Shown here: positions 61,677-64,000 of the stretch, piece by piece
Layout of the letters: every line of letters begins with the position of its first letter
How positions within the stretch are numbered: position 1 is the stretch's first letter
Assembly (NCBI RefSeq): GCF_000208745.1
Contig: NC_030855.1
Location: forward strand, 25,611,549 to 25,675,548
Direction of reading: 5' to 3'
From: Theobroma cacao
Taxonomy: Eukaryota; Streptophyta; Magnoliopsida; Malvales; Malvaceae
Length of the DNA stretch: 64,000 nt
Translations under genes and position numbers: made by a program
The notes under the pieces: generated by a model
What the model was told of the DNA's origin: nothing
Databases searched by the model: none
What the model saw: the letters and a program-made list of their open reading frames with translations, nothing else

Positions 61677-64000
61677 GTCCTTTCAGTGTGTGAAGAGAAC
61701 AAAAAGCTTAGTAGTGTGTTTCTGTTAATAAGTTTAGTCTATCAGTGTGGAGCTTAGTAGTTTAAATAAGCTTAAAGCTTGGACTAAGATATCCTCTGTT
61801 ATGATGCCTCGAGGCTGTGCTTTCAATGAGATGTTCCTGTTGTAGAAAGTAACCCAAATTTATCTGATATGCAAAATTGTCCTTAAGATTCTATTTTGGC
61901 TTTATTAGGCTCTAATAACACTTTTGTCTCTCAATTCCCGTCTTCCTGTTTGAACTACTTTGCGCTTGTAAGTTCTCTTTTGAACCCAACAATTTGCTGT
62001 TCCCTATTCCCTTAATTCCGAAACCATCATCAATGGTTCTGGTATTGATTACATTGGAGAAACAATATTAACAACTCATACTAGATTTCCAGCATTTAGA
62101 CACCCCTATTTTGGGAAGGTGGGGGGAAAGAATTTGGAAGAAGAAAGCTGCAGTTGACCCCATAATAGCCAAGAGATCTCTATGAGCAACTGCTGTCAAG
62201 CAAAAAACCTCATCTGTCAACTTTTTGATCACCTTTCCCTCAGCCAATGTTAATTTTGTTTATTAGATCATAATCCAGAGATACGTACTAATCAGGTCAG
62301 ACCTTCTGATATCCACATAATAATTCAACTTCTTTTGAGTGGAAAACTGATAGAATCCACTAAACCCAATGACAGGAAAGTTCTCAGCATCCCTAATTAA
62401 TTTAACATCACGGAACTTTTTCGATTGCAAACTAACCACTAATTCCATTTTTTACGGTCTAGCTGTCACAATACACTTGAGAGATGGGAGGTTGACGGGT
62501 ATACTAACATTTAAGCAGACGAAAGCAGATTGGCAATGTGAATGCAAAGGAACTTGACTTGTACCAATGTGAATGGGAGGAAGAAAAGCAAAAAAACCCA
62601 ATCAGAACACATTCTGTCACGCAAAATGAGCATAATGGATACCAGAGTTCTATCTCTACCTTGGGACTGGCAGATTCAGGGGAACCAACATAAAAAAATT
62701 ATCCCAAAGAGGATCTTCAATAGTTGGTAGTCGGAAAGATCCAAAAGGCTTTCAGGTAAAATAAACATGGTGTCACAATTTCCAACTTGCCTCTGCAATA
62801 GCCAGCCTAATTGGTATGGATGTAGAAAGGAAACAGCCAATCAGAATTCGAGTTCTTCCAATTTCATAACAGAGACAACTACATAGTAGCAAAACCAATC
62901 AGTAAGTAACAACAACCAGACATGGGCTGGCTTGCCAGTATCAATGGGGAAGAAAAAGAGGTAGCTAATGAAACAAGCAATATGCTCTATAGGAGCTAAT
63001 ACTGTGCTCCTTGGAACACCAAGGTTGCAACTTGCACCAAAACAAAGTGACATAATACAGCTTAAGATTAACCACTGATGAACCAATGGTAGAGATAATA
63101 GGTTTTGAGGCAGTCTGTAAGAGTGAGTAAATTGGACAGAATTGAGGATATCCATAAAAGTAAAATCCAGAAGCAGGTTTAGGATTTGAGCTGTAGCTGT
63201 TCTCAAGTTTCAGAATACAGTTCCACCGCCCTCACCCCTTTTTTGGCCTAAGGCACATGTACCATGTCATTATAACCTACCAACATGTTTTTGTTGATCT
63301 ATAATCATGTCAATCATACTCGATAACGCCTAAGCCTAGTTCGAGTGTCATCTCCCAGAAGGACAGCATGATTATGCAGCAGAAATGGTGAAGCTTTTGG
63401 AAATTAGGGTTGGTTGCTTTAACAAATTCCATCATCATCATCCCATTGTGTTCCTTTGCCCATCACTGCGAGAACCCGAACATCATTGTTTCTCTGCCCC
63501 TGTCCCCTGGTCAGTAAGAATCCAGAAGCAGAAGCATCAGTACTGTTTCTCAACCACTTGTTGGATTAGAATCTATGTGCTTACAGGCCAACAAATTTGC
63601 TTGCGGATCTTCAGCCTATTGAAAGCCCGAAACCCATGCCCACCCCCTGGTTGCCCATTCAAACGAAGAAACCCATGCCAAAACTGTAAACACCCCTTTC
63701 ATGAGCCCATGCCCCAACTCTTATAGCCCATTCAAACGAATGTCCGGTATGCACCCCATCCCTTAAAAGGGTATTTTGATAAATTAACCATTGGCTTGAA
63801 CATCTAGGGTTCGTGCTCTATAAAAGCCACCCATACATGCTAACACCACCGCCACTCTGGTTTGCTTTTCAAAAGTTTTTGTTTTCTTCATAGTAAGATC
63901 TTTCGATGGAAACCTCTGTTCGGTTAACAGCAAGGAGGCAGTTTATATAAGACTGTCTTCTTCATGGGGAAGAACATTGAGGTATATCAAATTCAAAGGC
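61677..64000. other. Right-edge region downstream of ACC oxidase
   Basis: Starts with the ACC oxidase 3' UTR. From 62000 to 63600 no gene is supported; frames at 62841-63206 (minus) and 63385-63726 (plus) show no known motifs. The last ~350 bp looks like a promoter and is listed separately. Confidence 0.5.
63640..63826 (+). promoter_or_regulatory. Putative plant promoter with GCCCA motifs, telo-box-like site and TATA box
   Basis: Several GCCCA/TGGGC (site II-like) motifs occur at 63653-63657, 63705-63709 and 63726-63730, followed by a telo-box-like ctagggtt (63804-63811) and TATAAAAG (63819-63826). gcccattcaaacgaa is repeated exactly at about 63653 and 63726. This arrangement is typical of plant housekeeping promoters, e.g. 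for ribosomal or translation proteins. The gene itself would begin beyond 63850 and is not identifiable before the window ends. Confidence 0.4.

Overview
This is nuclear DNA of a eudicot plant. Genes are split by GT-AG introns, spacers are AT-rich, and the families are plant ones: PFP-beta, plastid fibrillin, PLS-type PPR, OVATE family, PGG-domain ankyrin proteins and ACC oxidase. A rosid, perhaps Malvaceae, fits the protein style, but this is only an impression.

Layout. (1) 1-5.6 kb: a PUX3/PUX4-type UBX protein (minus), head-to-head with a small At4g22160-like protein (plus). (2) 7.6-18 kb: an intact 14-exon AAA ATPase (minus, 11339-16060) with a degenerate tandem copy just downstream (8346-9779) and duplicated flanking blocks, including a third remnant beside the next gene. 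(3) 18.0-19.1 kb: a serine/arginine-rich At4g22190-like protein (minus) whose conserved N-terminus lies out of frame with the only nearby upstream ATG. (4) 19.1-25.7 kb: gene-poor. (5) 25.7-30.0 kb: the catalytic beta subunit of PPi-dependent phosphofructokinase (minus, 16 exons). (6) 33.0 kb: an OVATE family protein (plus). (7) 34.4-44.7 kb: three tandem ankyrin/PGG membrane proteins (all minus; 685, 692 and 680 aa). (8) 45.8-48.5 kb: a plastid fibrillin/PAP (minus). (9) 49.7-51.1 kb: an intronless PPR gene (plus). (10) 53.0-53.7 kb: a C3HC4 RING protein (plus). (11) 53.7-60.2 kb: gene-poor, with local tandem duplications. (12) 60.2-61.7 kb: ACC oxidase (plus), the last enzyme of ethylene synthesis. 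(13) The right edge looks like the promoter of a gene beginning outside the window.

Multigene coordinates are exon models read by eye from splice sites. Every model closes in phase from start to stop, and lengths match the family norms I know. From memory, several neighbours (fibrillin, OFP, PFP-beta, AAA ATPase, PUX, At4g22160-like, At4g22190-like) match Arabidopsis chromosome 4 genes in the At4g04xxx and At4g22xxx ranges, so the window looks like a conserved ancestral block with lineage-specific tandem duplications added. There is no operon-like pathway here. I found no convincing undescribed system; the most informative anomalies are the decayed AAA tandem array, the frame break at 19.05 kb and the ankyrin/PGG array.
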